A program made the translations under genes and the position numbers. DNA of 64,000 nucleotides from Rhodococcus sp. 4CII (lineage in GTDB: Bacteria; Actinomycetota; Actinomycetes; Mycobacteriales; Mycobacteriaceae): contig NZ_JACCFE010000002.1 of NCBI RefSeq assembly GCF_014256275.1, positions 7,007,501 to 7,071,500 of the forward strand, in the 5' to 3' direction. The notes below the pieces were generated by a model that was not told the DNA's origin, searched no databases, and saw only the letters and a program-made list of their open reading frames with translations. Shown in pieces: positions 23,264-31,575 of this stretch (its first letter is position 1; every line of letters begins with the position of its first letter).

Positions 23264-23569
23264 TCAGTGTTGGCCGCGACGGAGTGTGCGAGTGTGCCGT
23301 CGGCGGTCGGCTTCGGTCATACCACCCCAGATTCCGTAGGGTTCGCCGTTGCTCAAAGCGTGGTCGCGGCACTGGGCGAGGACAGGGCAGTCGTGACAGA
23401 TCTCTCGGGCGCCCGATTCGCGTCGGGCCCGGGCAATACCGCGTTCTCCGTCGGGGGAGAAGAACACGGACGATGCGACTCCGCGGCACGCGGCGCGGAT
23501 CTCCCAATTCCCGGGGCGGGTGCAGATGACGTAGTCCGGTGTCGGTGGGTAAGTGTCGCGCGGGGGCAC
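23264..23569 (-). CDS. WhiB-family iron-sulfur transcriptional regulator
   Basis: A 101-residue WhiB-like protein. Four cysteines for a 4Fe-4S cluster are visible: AACRG, then CHDCPVLAQC, with a first-cysteine spacing of about 30 residues. The G-x-W-G-G turn is present as YGIWGG, followed by basic TEADRRRHTRTLRR. GTG 23569 is chosen because AAAGGA precedes it; the longer frame adds an unlikely leader. No anti-sigma or sigma gene is adjacent. WhiB proteins bind the main sigma factor and respond to redox or antibiotic stress. Confidence 0.9.
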   Translation of the reverse strand: MPPRDTYPPTPDYVICTRPGNWEIRAACRGVASSVFFSPDGERGIARARRESGAREICHDCPVLAQCRDHALSNGEPYGIWGGMTEADRRRHTRTLRRGQH

Positions 23570-23946
23570 TGCCGTTCCTTTCGTCCCGAAGAGTGGAACC
23601 CGTGAACAGATCCGCACGCCAGGAAAACCGATGGTGATGTCGTTCGTGTGCTGCTTGTCGGCTACGCCTCGTACCAGATAACAAACCGGGCACCCTGTTT
23701 TAGAGGTATACCTGATCTCCCCACGTCGACGCCACTCGGTCGGGTGTCCAGCAGTCCCCGGACGGGGCGTCGACCCGGGCTCGTTCGCTGTCCCGGGGCC
23801 GCGATGCGGTGTCGACGTCCGAAGGCATTCCGGGGAAATGCTCCGTCATGCGCGCGCATCCTTCACAATGACCACCGAAAGAGCTTGACGTGCAACGTAT
23901 TCGAATCCACTGCCGCTGTAGGTAAAGTTGAGAGGTAGGAGACCCG
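23570..23946. other. Intergenic region between divergent WhiB and small-gene pair
   Basis: About 380 bases with promoters expected in both directions. It has a locally AT-richer patch near 23680-23720 (GATAACAAACC, TTTTAGAGGTATACC) where a promoter could lie, but no convincing paired -35/-10 elements or inverted repeat was found, and no coding frame is supported. Confidence 0.5.
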
Positions 23947-24201
23947 ATGCCCGTTTCGTCACAGATGTTGTTGCAGCACGTTCAGGACCGCACCACCGAT
24001 CTACGCCGATGGTTGGATACCGGTAGCAACGGTGCGGCCCTGAACGCGTATCTTCGCGACGAACCTGTCGACCATCGGTGGGTGGCCACCTACGAGCGAC
24101 TGCGGCTCGACCTGCTGCAGGCAGTCGGGTGCGCGTGTCCTCCCCGGTCCGGGCGAGCGACGCCGACGTCGACCGTGGGGCGCCCGCCGCACGGCCGATG
24201 A
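23947..24201 (+). CDS. Small protein of unknown function, first of an overlapping pair
   Basis: An 84-residue protein, not recognised. The first 60 residues look helical and well composed (SSQMLLQHVQDRTTDLRRWL, VDHRWVATYERLRLDLLQAV), whereas the last 25 are Pro/Arg/Gly-rich. An AGGTAGGAG ribosome site precedes the ATG. Its stop overlaps the start of the next gene (ATGA), suggesting the two products work together. No membrane segment or signal peptide. Confidence 0.6.
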   Translation: MPVSSQMLLQHVQDRTTDLRRWLDTGSNGAALNAYLRDEPVDHRWVATYERLRLDLLQAVGCACPPRSGRATPTSTVGRPPHGR

Positions 24202-24419
24202 ACCAGAATCAGCGCCGGGCGCTGGAGCAGGTGCGCGACACCTGCGCCATGCTGCACAGTTTCATGGACACCGACGTCATGGACACCGATGCGGGCGACC
24301 AGCCCCTGCAACGGGTCCTTTCCGCGACATTCCAGCAACTCACCGACGACCTTCTCGACGCCGTGACCGCCGCAGAGTCGGCGGGAGTCCCCGAACATCT
24401 CATCTTCGACAGCATGTGA
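24198..24419 (+). CDS. Small acidic protein of unknown function, second of the pair
   Basis: A 73-residue helical, acidic protein (RRALEQVRDTCAMLHSFMDT, TFQQLTDDLLDAVTAAESAG). It shows weak internal resemblance to its partner at 23947-24201 (both have a 'L-x-D-L-L-x-A-V' helix), so they may be diverged duplicates. It lies between two WhiB genes on the opposite strand. Function unknown. Confidence 0.6.
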   Translation: MNQNQRRALEQVRDTCAMLHSFMDTDVMDTDAGDQPLQRVLSATFQQLTDDLLDAVTAAESAGVPEHLIFDSM

Positions 24420-24492
24420 AGCGAACGTCGAGTCGAACTCGATAAATCATGCTGTAGAGCGGCGGGTGCAGGAAGCCGATGGGACCGGTCGC

Positions 24493-24768
24493 TTACCCGC
24501 CGAGTCGTGCGAGCCGTTCACCCGGTGTCGTCGCACCCCAGACGCCGTGCTGTTGGCCGGTGTGGAGGGCGTATTCGAGGCATTGCTCCACCACCGCGCA
24601 GCCGCGGCAGAATTCCTTGGCGAGATCTTCCCGCTCAGATCGCGCGTTCCTGCGTTCGGCATCCGCCGGGAAGAAGATCTCGGCATCTTCCTCCTGGCAC
24701 CGCGCCGCCAGTCGCCATTGCCACAGCTCGGTGTCTTCAGGCTGCAGTGTTGTCACGAGTGTCGACAT
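24493..24768 (-). CDS. WhiB-family iron-sulfur transcriptional regulator
   Basis: A 91-residue WhiB-like protein. The cluster cysteines are in AARCQEED, CRGCAVVEQC, and the turn is HGVWGATTPGERLARL. It has a short N-terminal part (STLVTTLQPEDTELWQWRLA) and resembles the small WhiB proteins more than WhiB7, with no AT-hook at the end. ATG 24768 follows GGAGG at about 11 bases; the longer open frame runs upstream without a protein-like sequence. Confidence 0.88.
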   Translation of the reverse strand: MSTLVTTLQPEDTELWQWRLAARCQEEDAEIFFPADAERRNARSEREDLAKEFCRGCAVVEQCLEYALHTGQQHGVWGATTPGERLARLGG

Positions 24769-24935
24769 CGCTTCGACTACCTCCTTCGCTCTGGGTCGGC
24801 CCGTAGTACACCCCGATCGGCACCTCCGCAGAAGGGGTCGAATCTCCGGGATTCCGGGTGAACGTGCAGCAACAATTCCGCGGCCGGCCGGTGAGCCCGG
24901 CACGGTGGTCGTCGTGTCGACGACGTCGTCCGCCG

Positions 24936-25439
24936 TCACCGGTGGTCGAATACCTTCTCGAAACACTTCGAGAAGGGCAGGATTTCGTAAGGGGAGAAGG
25001 TCGGAATCCGGGAGTAACCACTCTTCTCGTATAATCTCACCGCATCCGGTTGCCGGTCGCCGGTCTGGAGGATCAAACGAGATCGTGCCGCCCTTACAGC
25101 GGCATCTTCGACCGCGCTCAACAATGCCGTCGATACACCGGTTCCGCGGTGCTCGCTTTTGACGAACATCCGCTTCAACTCCAGATCCTCGCCGTTCCGC
25201 CGAAGCGCGGCGTGGCCGACGGCTTCTCGGGTTTCGGTATGCACGGCATACGCGACCACTGTGAGGAAAACGGACTGCGGGTCAACCGCATTGGTGGCTG
25301 TGCGGTCTGCCGTCGACACCCGGTCGCTGTATCGCGGCCCGACCTCTGCGGCCATGGCTGCTCGCAAGGCCGCCGCGTCGGGGTCGAACCACGACACTTC
25401 GATCACATCAAGGGTCGAGAGTGTCAGTTCAGAGGGCAT
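24936..25439 (-). CDS. GNAT-family N-acetyltransferase
   Basis: A 167-residue GNAT. Acetyl-CoA motif A is KRMFVKSEHRGTGVSTALLS (R-x-x-G-x-G type), preceded by AVGHAALRRNGEDLELK and followed by DAVRLYEKSGYSRIPTF. The N-terminus ELTLSTLDVIEVSWFDPDAA is typical of small-molecule or amino-acid acetyltransferases. ATG 25439 is preceded by GGAGAA. The gene stands alone; the substrate is unknown. Confidence 0.9.
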   Translation of the reverse strand: MPSELTLSTLDVIEVSWFDPDAAALRAAMAAEVGPRYSDRVSTADRTATNAVDPQSVFLTVVAYAVHTETREAVGHAALRRNGEDLELKRMFVKSEHRGTGVSTALLSAVEDAAVRAARSRLILQTGDRQPDAVRLYEKSGYSRIPTFSPYEILPFSKCFEKVFDHR

Positions 25440-25989
25440 GTATTTTCTCCGTCGATGAAACCGCTGATTCGGTCGATAATCCATCAACCAGATCCCGGCA
25501 TCGAGAGTTGAAATCACCATGACGCCAACATGGTCCGCCGAGTTCAGCTGGATTGTGGATGGATAGTTGGTCGGCCGGCACCGACCCGGGCGTTCCCGAT
25601 CCGCAGCAATTTATGTCCGATTACGTCGAACTGCCCAATGTCAGGTCGTGTTTCTCGGTGCACACGCCGACAGCGGTGAGAACAGACGGTGACCACAGGC
25701 GTCGATCTTGCGATGTTTGCATGCTGGTCGGCGTCACTCAGCCAGGTGATAGCAGCCGCGAAAATGGCTGTCAGTCCGGCGTCTGGACACCCTAACGAGT
25801 CGGGCGAAGGCTCACTTCGCGTCAGCCGTCGCTACTGCGGGAATGAGCGGAGGAGTGCGGTTCGATTGCCGTGGTCGGGCGACGTTGCCGCGCCGCGGAC
25901 GGTGACCCGACGGAGTTTCGCTGTGCTACCTCTTGCGGTCGCCCTGCGTCCGGGGCGAGGTCATGGTCGACGATTTCGAGGAGTTGTCC
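25440..25989. other. Intergenic region without supported genes
   Basis: About 550 bases upstream of the GNAT gene and downstream of the membrane protein at 25990. Frames of up to 109 codons exist on the plus strand, but I see no family resemblance and no good ribosome sites. No inverted repeat or tandem repeat was noticed. Confidence 0.4.
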
Positions 25990-27249
25990 TCACCGAAGCT
26001 CAGTCAACAGAGCGGTGAGTCCCTGTGTCTCGGTGGCGGGGTCGGGTCTGCTTGCTCGCACGGCCTGAAGGACGGCGTCGATCCGGCCGTCGAGGACGCT
26101 CCACGCCGTTTGGTCGGCGGGGCGCAGTGTCGGCTCGTCGTCGTCCCATGCAGTTTCGAGGTCCTTGATCCGCGCCTTGGCGTCAGCCTGCTGCCCGGCC
26201 TGCACCTTGGTGAGCGTGTCCTGGGCGATGGTGCGGAACTTGGCGACCTGTGCCGGTGGGAAATGCGCGGTCGCCTGACCCGGGTCGAGTGTCGCGGTCA
26301 CCGGCGGCGTACCGGATTCGTCCTCCTCGCTCGCCACGGTCACGTGTGGCTGCCCGGCCGCCCAGAGGAGCAGTGCGCCGGTCGCGACCGCGACTGCGGC
26401 GTAGTACCCGAGCATGATCCGCTCGCGGGCCGCAGTCGTGGTGACGGTCGGAGTGTGGGTCCGTTCGTGCTCTTCGATGACGTCGCTGCGGGTGAGGGTG
26501 AGGTACCCGACCGTCGCGAGGATCGCAACGAGGAAGACCACACTGGTCAGGGCGGTACCCCACCCGAGGCCGTGCTCGGCCGAGGGGGACGCCAGCCAGT
26601 CACCGAGGTTCGCCCCCAGCGGACGAGTGAGGATGTAGGCGAGCCAGAACGACAGCACGGCGTTCGCCCCCAGTCGCCAGCCGAACACGATCAAGACGAT
26701 CAGACCGGCCGGCAGGAGCACCGATACTCCCGGCCCCCAGCCGGTGAGCTCGAGCGTCCAGTCACCCGCGGCCGTGCCGAGCGCGAAGGTGATCAGCACG
26801 GCGAGCCAATAGAACAACTCACGAGCAAACGTGACGATGCTGTGGATCGACAATGTCCGCTCCCGGGCGTACCAGACGCCGAAAACGACGGCGAGTGCCC
26901 CTGCGAAGATGCTCGTGCTCACCGCGAGCGGAACACGGAGAGCGTCGGTGAGAATGTCCGTGTAGAGCGTGCCGGTCACGCTGAGCACAACAACCGTCAG
27001 CCAGTAGGCGATCGGCACGTACCGGTCCAGGCGAAGCTGCCATCCCAGCACCGCGCCAAGTATCACCGTGAAGATGAGGGCGGTCGTGTTCAGACCGACA
27101 CCCAGAGTCATGTCGATCCAGTCGGCGAAGCTCTCACCCACGGTCGTGCACAGGATCTTGATGACCCAGAACCACACCGTGATCTCGGGCACCTTACTCA
27201 GCATCGTGCGCCCAGTCGTGGCAGCCGCGGACCGCGTCGTCTCGTTCAC
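25990..27249 (-). CDS. COG4705-like multi-pass membrane protein with C-terminal extracytoplasmic domain
   Basis: A 419-residue protein. Residues about 15-260 hold eight or nine hydrophobic segments, and the start KVPEITVWFWVIKILCTTVG with ESFADW is characteristic of the COG4705 'membrane-anchored protein' family. Another segment (LGYYAAVAVATGALLLWAAG) is followed by about 120 soluble residues with a helical region (KFRTIAQDTLTKVQAGQQAD), which may face outside. Start is GTG 27249, with ATG 27204 (MLSKVPE) as alternative. The family's role is unresolved; some members are linked to metal or pH responses. Confidence 0.82.
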   Translation of the reverse strand: MNETTRSAAATTGRTMLSKVPEITVWFWVIKILCTTVGESFADWIDMTLGVGLNTTALIFTVILGAVLGWQLRLDRYVPIAYWLTVVVLSVTGTLYTDILTDALRVPLAVSTSIFAGALAVVFGVWYARERTLSIHSIVTFARELFYWLAVLITFALGTAAGDWTLELTGWGPGVSVLLPAGLIVLIVFGWRLGANAVLSFWLAYILTRPLGANLGDWLASPSAEHGLGWGTALTSVVFLVAILATVGYLTLTRSDVIEEHERTHTPTVTTTAARERIMLGYYAAVAVATGALLLWAAGQPHVTVASEEDESGTPPVTATLDPGQATAHFPPAQVAKFRTIAQDTLTKVQAGQQADAKARIKDLETAWDDDEPTLRPADQTAWSVLDGRIDAVLQAVRASRPDPATETQGLTALLTELR

Positions 27250-27352
27250 AATGCCCGACTGTAGGGACCTGTGGCTGAGCAGGCGCTGAGTGCTGTGATA
27301 CGCCCAGCCCTGGTGGTGGCCCGTTCCCTTGCTCGACGACGGGCCGGGGTCC

Positions 27353-28336
27353 TCAGGCCAGGCGCCGGGTCAACGCTAGGCCCGTGGCGGCGGCCGCGGC
27401 GACCAGTGCGGAACCGAGGATCAGCCAGGGCCGGCTGGCGTCGCCGAGTTGGTTCTCGTAACCGATCTGCTGCTGGAGGTCCTGGTAGCTGGCATCGAGT
27501 TCGTCGGCGGTGGTGGCGGTGAAGAATGATCCACCGGATAGGTCGGCGATCTCCCGGAGGGAGTCGTCGTCGACGGGGACGGGGACGGTCCGGCCTTGAA
27601 TGTCGACCGTGCCGTGGGTGGTGCCGAAGGAGATCGTCGAGATCGGGACGTTCTTCTGTTTCGCCAGCCGGGCGGCGGTGAACGCGCCGCGCGGGTCGTC
27701 CAGGGCGGCGGGCTCGGTCTGTTTGCCGTCCGACAACAGGACGATCCGGGCCGGCGGCGGACCGCCGTCGCCACCGCCGAGCACGCTACCGAGGGTGTCG
27801 ATCGCCTGCAACGCGGTGAAAATTGCTTCCCCGGTCGCGGTCCGCTCGGCCAATTGGAGGTGATCGAGCGCGCGTGAGACGGCGGCATGGTCGACGACAG
27901 GGGAGACCAGAACCGACGCCGTTCCGGCAAACGACTCGAGCCCGAGATTGATGCCCGGGGTGAGGGTCTCGGCGAACGTCTTCGCGCCGGCCTGCGCCGC
28001 CGCGAGACGTGTCGGTGACACATCCGTCGAACGCATCGATAACGACACGTCGATCACCAGCATCACCGTGGCCCGATTGCGCGGAACCCTACGGGCGGCG
28101 GTCGGCCCGGCCAGTGCGACCGTCAACAGCACCAGGCCGATCAGCATCAGCGCAATGGGGACATGCCGGGACAACCCACGTCGGCGGGGTGCCACGCTGT
28201 CGAGCAGTTCGAAGTTGGTGAACCGCAGAAAGTTTCTGCGTCTCCGGCGCTGCACCCACAGATACCCGGCCAGCAGGGCGGCAATGATTGCCGCGAACAG
28301 CAACCACAACGGTGAAGTGAACCCGGACACGCTCAT
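27353..28336 (-). CDS. VWA-domain membrane protein
   Basis: A 327-residue protein with two N-terminal membrane segments (LWLLFAAIIAALLAGYLWVQ, IALMLIGLVLLTVALAGPTA), a von Willebrand A domain, and a C-terminal segment (LILGSALVAAAAATGLAL). The metal-ion site D-x-S-x-S is VIDVSLSMRSTDV, with the later threonine and aspartate in LSDGKQTEP. The layout matches the BatA/Rv1481-like proteins that normally sit beside MoxR ATPases, but no MoxR gene is here. The start overlaps the stop of the PAP2-like gene (ATGA). Confidence 0.88.
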   Translation of the reverse strand: MSVSGFTSPLWLLFAAIIAALLAGYLWVQRRRRRNFLRFTNFELLDSVAPRRRGLSRHVPIALMLIGLVLLTVALAGPTAARRVPRNRATVMLVIDVSLSMRSTDVSPTRLAAAQAGAKTFAETLTPGINLGLESFAGTASVLVSPVVDHAAVSRALDHLQLAERTATGEAIFTALQAIDTLGSVLGGGDGGPPPARIVLLSDGKQTEPAALDDPRGAFTAARLAKQKNVPISTISFGTTHGTVDIQGRTVPVPVDDDSLREIADLSGGSFFTATTADELDASYQDLQQQIGYENQLGDASRPWLILGSALVAAAAATGLALTRRLA

Positions 28337-29100
28337 CTGTACGCCCGACGTCCCGGGTTCGAGCCGTACGGTCGCGCACCACGGCACCACGGCACCGCGG
28401 CCCAATACCGCCACGCCGCACGCCCTCGCCGAAAGGACGATGCAGTGTGCCGTGACCGCGTCTCGGCGGCGGCGCGCCGCACCGGTCCTGCCGCGCATGT
28501 AACGACGAGTGCGGCGAGCAGCATCGCGACAATGACAACGGTCAGGCGATCGTCCCCCGAATACAGCCGACCGACCGGAGCGGCGACGACCGCGAGCACG
28601 CCGGCACCGACCGCGCCGACCCGGCGGGGGCGCGAACGGATGACGCTCGCGATCGCGGTGAAGAGTCCGAACAATGCAGTCAAGGCAGCGAATACTGCAC
28701 CCGGCAGCACAGATCCGCCGTCGTCGGCCAGCGCGGCGCCGCCGAGCGCCGCGGCCCCCACCGCTGCCAGAACCATCCCGGCGGCAGCGTCCCTCCTGCG
28801 GTGCCGCAGTGCAAGGGCCCAGACCGCAGTGCCCGTGGTTACGGCGACCGCACTGGCCGGGGCGCCGCTCAGGCGCGTGAGCTCGTCGAGCAGCGCGGTG
28901 TGATGACCGTCCAGAAACGACGCGATTGGCCGGTCTGCGCCGGTCAACCATCCCCCGACGTGGATGTGAACGCAGAAGACCGCCAGGGCCGCGGCCAACC
29001 CCGAGACCCTCAGCCCGGTGGGCAGCACCGGCCCGGTGGCGAAGAATCCGGCTCCGAACACGGCCGCGGCGATCGCCAGGGCGGGTAATGCGATCTCCAT
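28333..29100 (-). CDS. Degenerate PAP2-like membrane protein
   Basis: About 255 residues with six hydrophobic segments laid out like a small PAP2 lipid phosphatase: ALLDELTRLSGAPASAVAVT for the early helix, VLPGAVFAALTALFGLF where family members have a PSGHA signature, and RLYSGDDRLTVVIVAMLLA where they have R-x5-H-x3-D. The catalytic histidines are absent, so it is probably not an active phosphatase. The C-terminal 45 residues are Arg/Ser-rich and may reflect a frame change. ATG 29100 is chosen; a GTG about 45 bases upstream is possible. It is co-translated with the VWA gene. Confidence 0.6.
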   Translation of the reverse strand: MEIALPALAIAAAVFGAGFFATGPVLPTGLRVSGLAAALAVFCVHIHVGGWLTGADRPIASFLDGHHTALLDELTRLSGAPASAVAVTTGTAVWALALRHRRRDAAAGMVLAAVGAAALGGAALADDGGSVLPGAVFAALTALFGLFTAIASVIRSRPRRVGAVGAGVLAVVAAPVGRLYSGDDRLTVVIVAMLLAALVVTCAAGPVRRAAAETRSRHTASSFRRGRAAWRYWAAVPWCRGARPYGSNPGRRAYR

Positions 29101-29405
29101 CGTCGCGCTCTCGGTCACCACCTCGGTGACGACCTCCTGCACCAACGGCAGTGTGCGCGACACCCCTCCAGTGTCGAGTGCCGCCGCTGTGGAAACACTG
29201 AGAACCGGTGGTGCCCGGCCCTGAGGGTGTGGTGCGGTGATCGTGCCGTCGGCGGAACGCGGGCACCCGCCCTCTGTCGGCGGCCCCATACATCCTCCAA
29301 CCGGTTCAGGGGCCGCCGGGGGACCGGGCCTCATGTGCCGGCGGGTTCACCGCGATTAGCCACCCTCGAGCGGATCCGTCGGTGGTGAGCGCCCGTCGGT
29401 GGATG
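29101..29405. other. Gap between PAP2-like and dispanin-like genes
   Basis: About 305 bases. The PAP2-like frame remains open through this interval, but its translation is Pro/Gly-rich and not membrane-like, so I do not extend the gene. No other feature is seen. Confidence 0.4.
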
Positions 29406-29774
29406 TCACTCGCTTCGGTGGTGGTGGAACTGGCCGCCGTCCCCGCCGTGGGAGATCAGCACAATCGCCGCGATCACGTACAGGACGACCGCGAGGAGCA
29501 GCAGGGCGCCGAAGATCCACAGCGACAACTGGCCGAGTTTGCGGACCCGGCGCGAGGCGTAGAGTGCGCCGTCGGTATCACCACCGGCCCACAATGGATA
29601 CACCTCGAACGCGTGGTGAAACGCAGAAAATGCCAGCGGCCAGAAAAACAGCAGTGACACCACCGCCCAGCCGGCATTGCTGCTCGGTCTCGGCTGCGCA
29701 ACGGAACTGCTGCCCGTGACGGAAGGGGAGCGTTCCGGCTCGTTTGGTGCGGGTTCGGAGAGCGGAGACTCCAT
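29406..29774 (-). CDS. CD225/dispanin-like membrane protein
   Basis: A 122-residue protein. Residues 1-33 are Pro/Ser-rich; NAGWAVVSLLFFWPLAFSAF is the first, re-entrant segment, and LSLWIFGALLLLAVVLYVIA is the transmembrane segment. Between them YASRRVRKLGQLSLW fits the CD225/dispanin loop seen in many actinobacterial small membrane proteins. The C-terminus is short and His-rich. It is divergent from the histidine kinase gene at 29920. Function in bacteria is unknown. Confidence 0.78.
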   Translation of the reverse strand: MESPLSEPAPNEPERSPSVTGSSSVAQPRPSSNAGWAVVSLLFFWPLAFSAFHHAFEVYPLWAGGDTDGALYASRRVRKLGQLSLWIFGALLLLAVVLYVIAAIVLISHGGDGGQFHHHRSE

Positions 29775-29919
29775 GATGTAAACCTCCCGTCCGTAGAAGG
29801 ATCACTACCGAACGTATGTGGAGTTCGTTGAGAAATCGCTGAGAGCAGCAAGATCCTCTGGCCTCACGAGATGCATTGGCAGAAAGTCTTTTCGAACTAG
29901 GGGCGATTGACGTCACAGG

Positions 29920-31506
29920 TTGGGGAAACTACGCGTGATACCCGGCAGCGATGCGACTCGGGGTGCTGTGTGGTGGGTGCGGTGCCCCATCAACGGGCTG
30001 TGGTCCGATTGGTTCCTCAATGGCCGTTTCCTCGATCGCGAGGGTCCGCTTCACGAATACGCGACGCGGTACCCGGGGCCCAGCCGGTGGCAGAAAATAT
30101 GGCGGATGATGGCCGACATGAATGTCGCACCGATGTGGTTGACACCGTCCCGGTGGGGGCTGGCCCTGCGTTCGGCCCTGAGTGCCGGTGTGGTGGTCGC
30201 GGCCGCACTGGCGTTAGGCGCGGCGGCGCTGCTGTTCGTGCTCGACCGGGCCCTGCTCTTCGCGCTCGACGAGGCCGCGACCTCCCGCGCCGCAGACATC
30301 GTCGCCGGATTGCGCACCGACTCACCGGCCGACCTCGACAGCCAGCTCCTCGACACCGATCAGCGCATCACCCTGGTGCAGGTCGTCGACAGCGGAAGCC
30401 GGGTGGTGCGATCCTCGGCGGACGAGCCCGGTCTCCCGGTCACCGGGATCCAGCCCCCGCCGGGGAGCGAACCACTTCGCGGGTTGGTCACACCGGGAGC
30501 GGATGGGGCCGATCTTCGGGTCACGGTGCAGGGGACGCGCGGGGTCGGCGGCGACTACAGCGTGATCGTTGCTGCCAGCGAGGAGCCGGTGGAGGCGACC
30601 TTGGCCACCGTCGGCGGACTCCTCGCGGTCGGGGCACCGGTCATCGCCGTCGTCGCGGCGGCGGCGACCTTCAAACTGGTACGGCGCTCATTGCGGTCGG
30701 TCGAACGGATCCGCACCGAGGTGGCCACGATTTCGAGCACCGATCTGAGCGAACGAGTACCGGTACCGCGCCCACGCGACGAGATCGCCGCGCTCGCATG
30801 CACGATGAACGACATGCTCGCCCGTCTGCAGAGCGGGCATGCCGCTCAGCGGCGGTTCGTCGCCGATGCCTCCCACGAGTTGCGCAATCCCCTGGCGACC
30901 GTGACCGCGGCCTTGGAGGTGGCTGATGCGCGCCCCGAAATCCTCGACCAGGAGCTGATCCGTGGCACCCTCCTGCCCGAGGCGATGCGGATGCAGCTAC
31001 TCGTCGACGACCTGGTCTTGCTGGCGCGGGCCGACGAGCGGGGCCTGCCGCTCCGGGTCGTCGATGTCGATCTCGACGACGTCGTCGACAGCGAAGTCCG
31101 CCGCACACGTCCCGGTGACCGCGTCACCGTGAAAGCCGAGGTGACTCCGGTGCGCATTCGCGGTGACGCGGATCAGCTGTCGCGGGCGGTGCGAAACCTG
31201 ATCGACAACGCAGTGCGGTACGCGGCCACGACCGTGACGGCGGCGGTCCACCGTCGGGGCGGTACCGCGTACGTCGTTGTCGACGACGACGGACCGGGGA
31301 TACCGGAGCCCGACAGGATGCGGGTGTTCGAGCGGTTCGTGAGACTGGACTCGGCGAGATCGCGGTACGCGGGAGGATCCGGTCTCGGTTTGGCGATCGT
31401 CGCCGAAATCGTCTCAGCCCATGACGGTTCGGTGCGGATCGACTCGACGGCGGGTGGCGGGACACGGGTCGTGATCACCCTTCCGGCGGGGCAGCCGAAT
31501 CCGTAG
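29920..31506 (+). CDS. Orphan sensor histidine kinase
   Basis: Up to 528 residues; residues before Met63 (ATG 30106) show no domain, so the true start may be 30106 or 30118. Two membrane segments (ALRSALSAGVVVAAALALGA; TVGGLLAVGAPVIAVVAAAA) flank a sensor domain of about 110 residues. HAMP, then the phosphoacceptor H box FVADASHELRNPLATVTAAL, the N box LSRAVRNLIDNAVRY, and the G boxes VDDDGPGIPE and GGSGLGLAIVAEIV follow, all intact. No response regulator gene is adjacent; the next regulator (prrA-like) has its own kinase. The kinase is convergent with that pair. Confidence 0.88.
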   Translation: MGKLRVIPGSDATRGAVWWVRCPINGLWSDWFLNGRFLDREGPLHEYATRYPGPSRWQKIWRMMADMNVAPMWLTPSRWGLALRSALSAGVVVAAALALGAAALLFVLDRALLFALDEAATSRAADIVAGLRTDSPADLDSQLLDTDQRITLVQVVDSGSRVVRSSADEPGLPVTGIQPPPGSEPLRGLVTPGADGADLRVTVQGTRGVGGDYSVIVAASEEPVEATLATVGGLLAVGAPVIAVVAAAATFKLVRRSLRSVERIRTEVATISSTDLSERVPVPRPRDEIAALACTMNDMLARLQSGHAAQRRFVADASHELRNPLATVTAALEVADARPEILDQELIRGTLLPEAMRMQLLVDDLVLLARADERGLPLRVVDVDLDDVVDSEVRRTRPGDRVTVKAEVTPVRIRGDADQLSRAVRNLIDNAVRYAATTVTAAVHRRGGTAYVVVDDDGPGIPEPDRMRVFERFVRLDSARSRYAGGSGLGLAIVAEIVSAHDGSVRIDSTAGGGTRVVITLPAGQPNP

Positions 31507-31529
31507 ACGCGGTCGTCAGCCGGTGGCCC

Positions 31530-31545
31530 ACACGGTGGACCGTGT
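31530..31545. terminator. Short hairpin between convergent kinase genes
   Basis: ACACGGT and ACCGTGT form a 7-bp stem with a two-base loop, midway between the ends of the two convergent histidine kinase genes. No T-run follows. It may be a weak bidirectional terminator. Confidence 0.35.
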
Positions 31546-31575
31546 CGATGGTGCGGGTCGGAACGGCGTGGGAGG

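Noticed and set aside
28351..28370. tRNA-like T-loop sequence GGGTTCGAGCC
   Set aside because: It lies at the junction of the VWA and PAP2-like genes and has no acceptor stem or other arms around it. No tRNA gene was found in the window.
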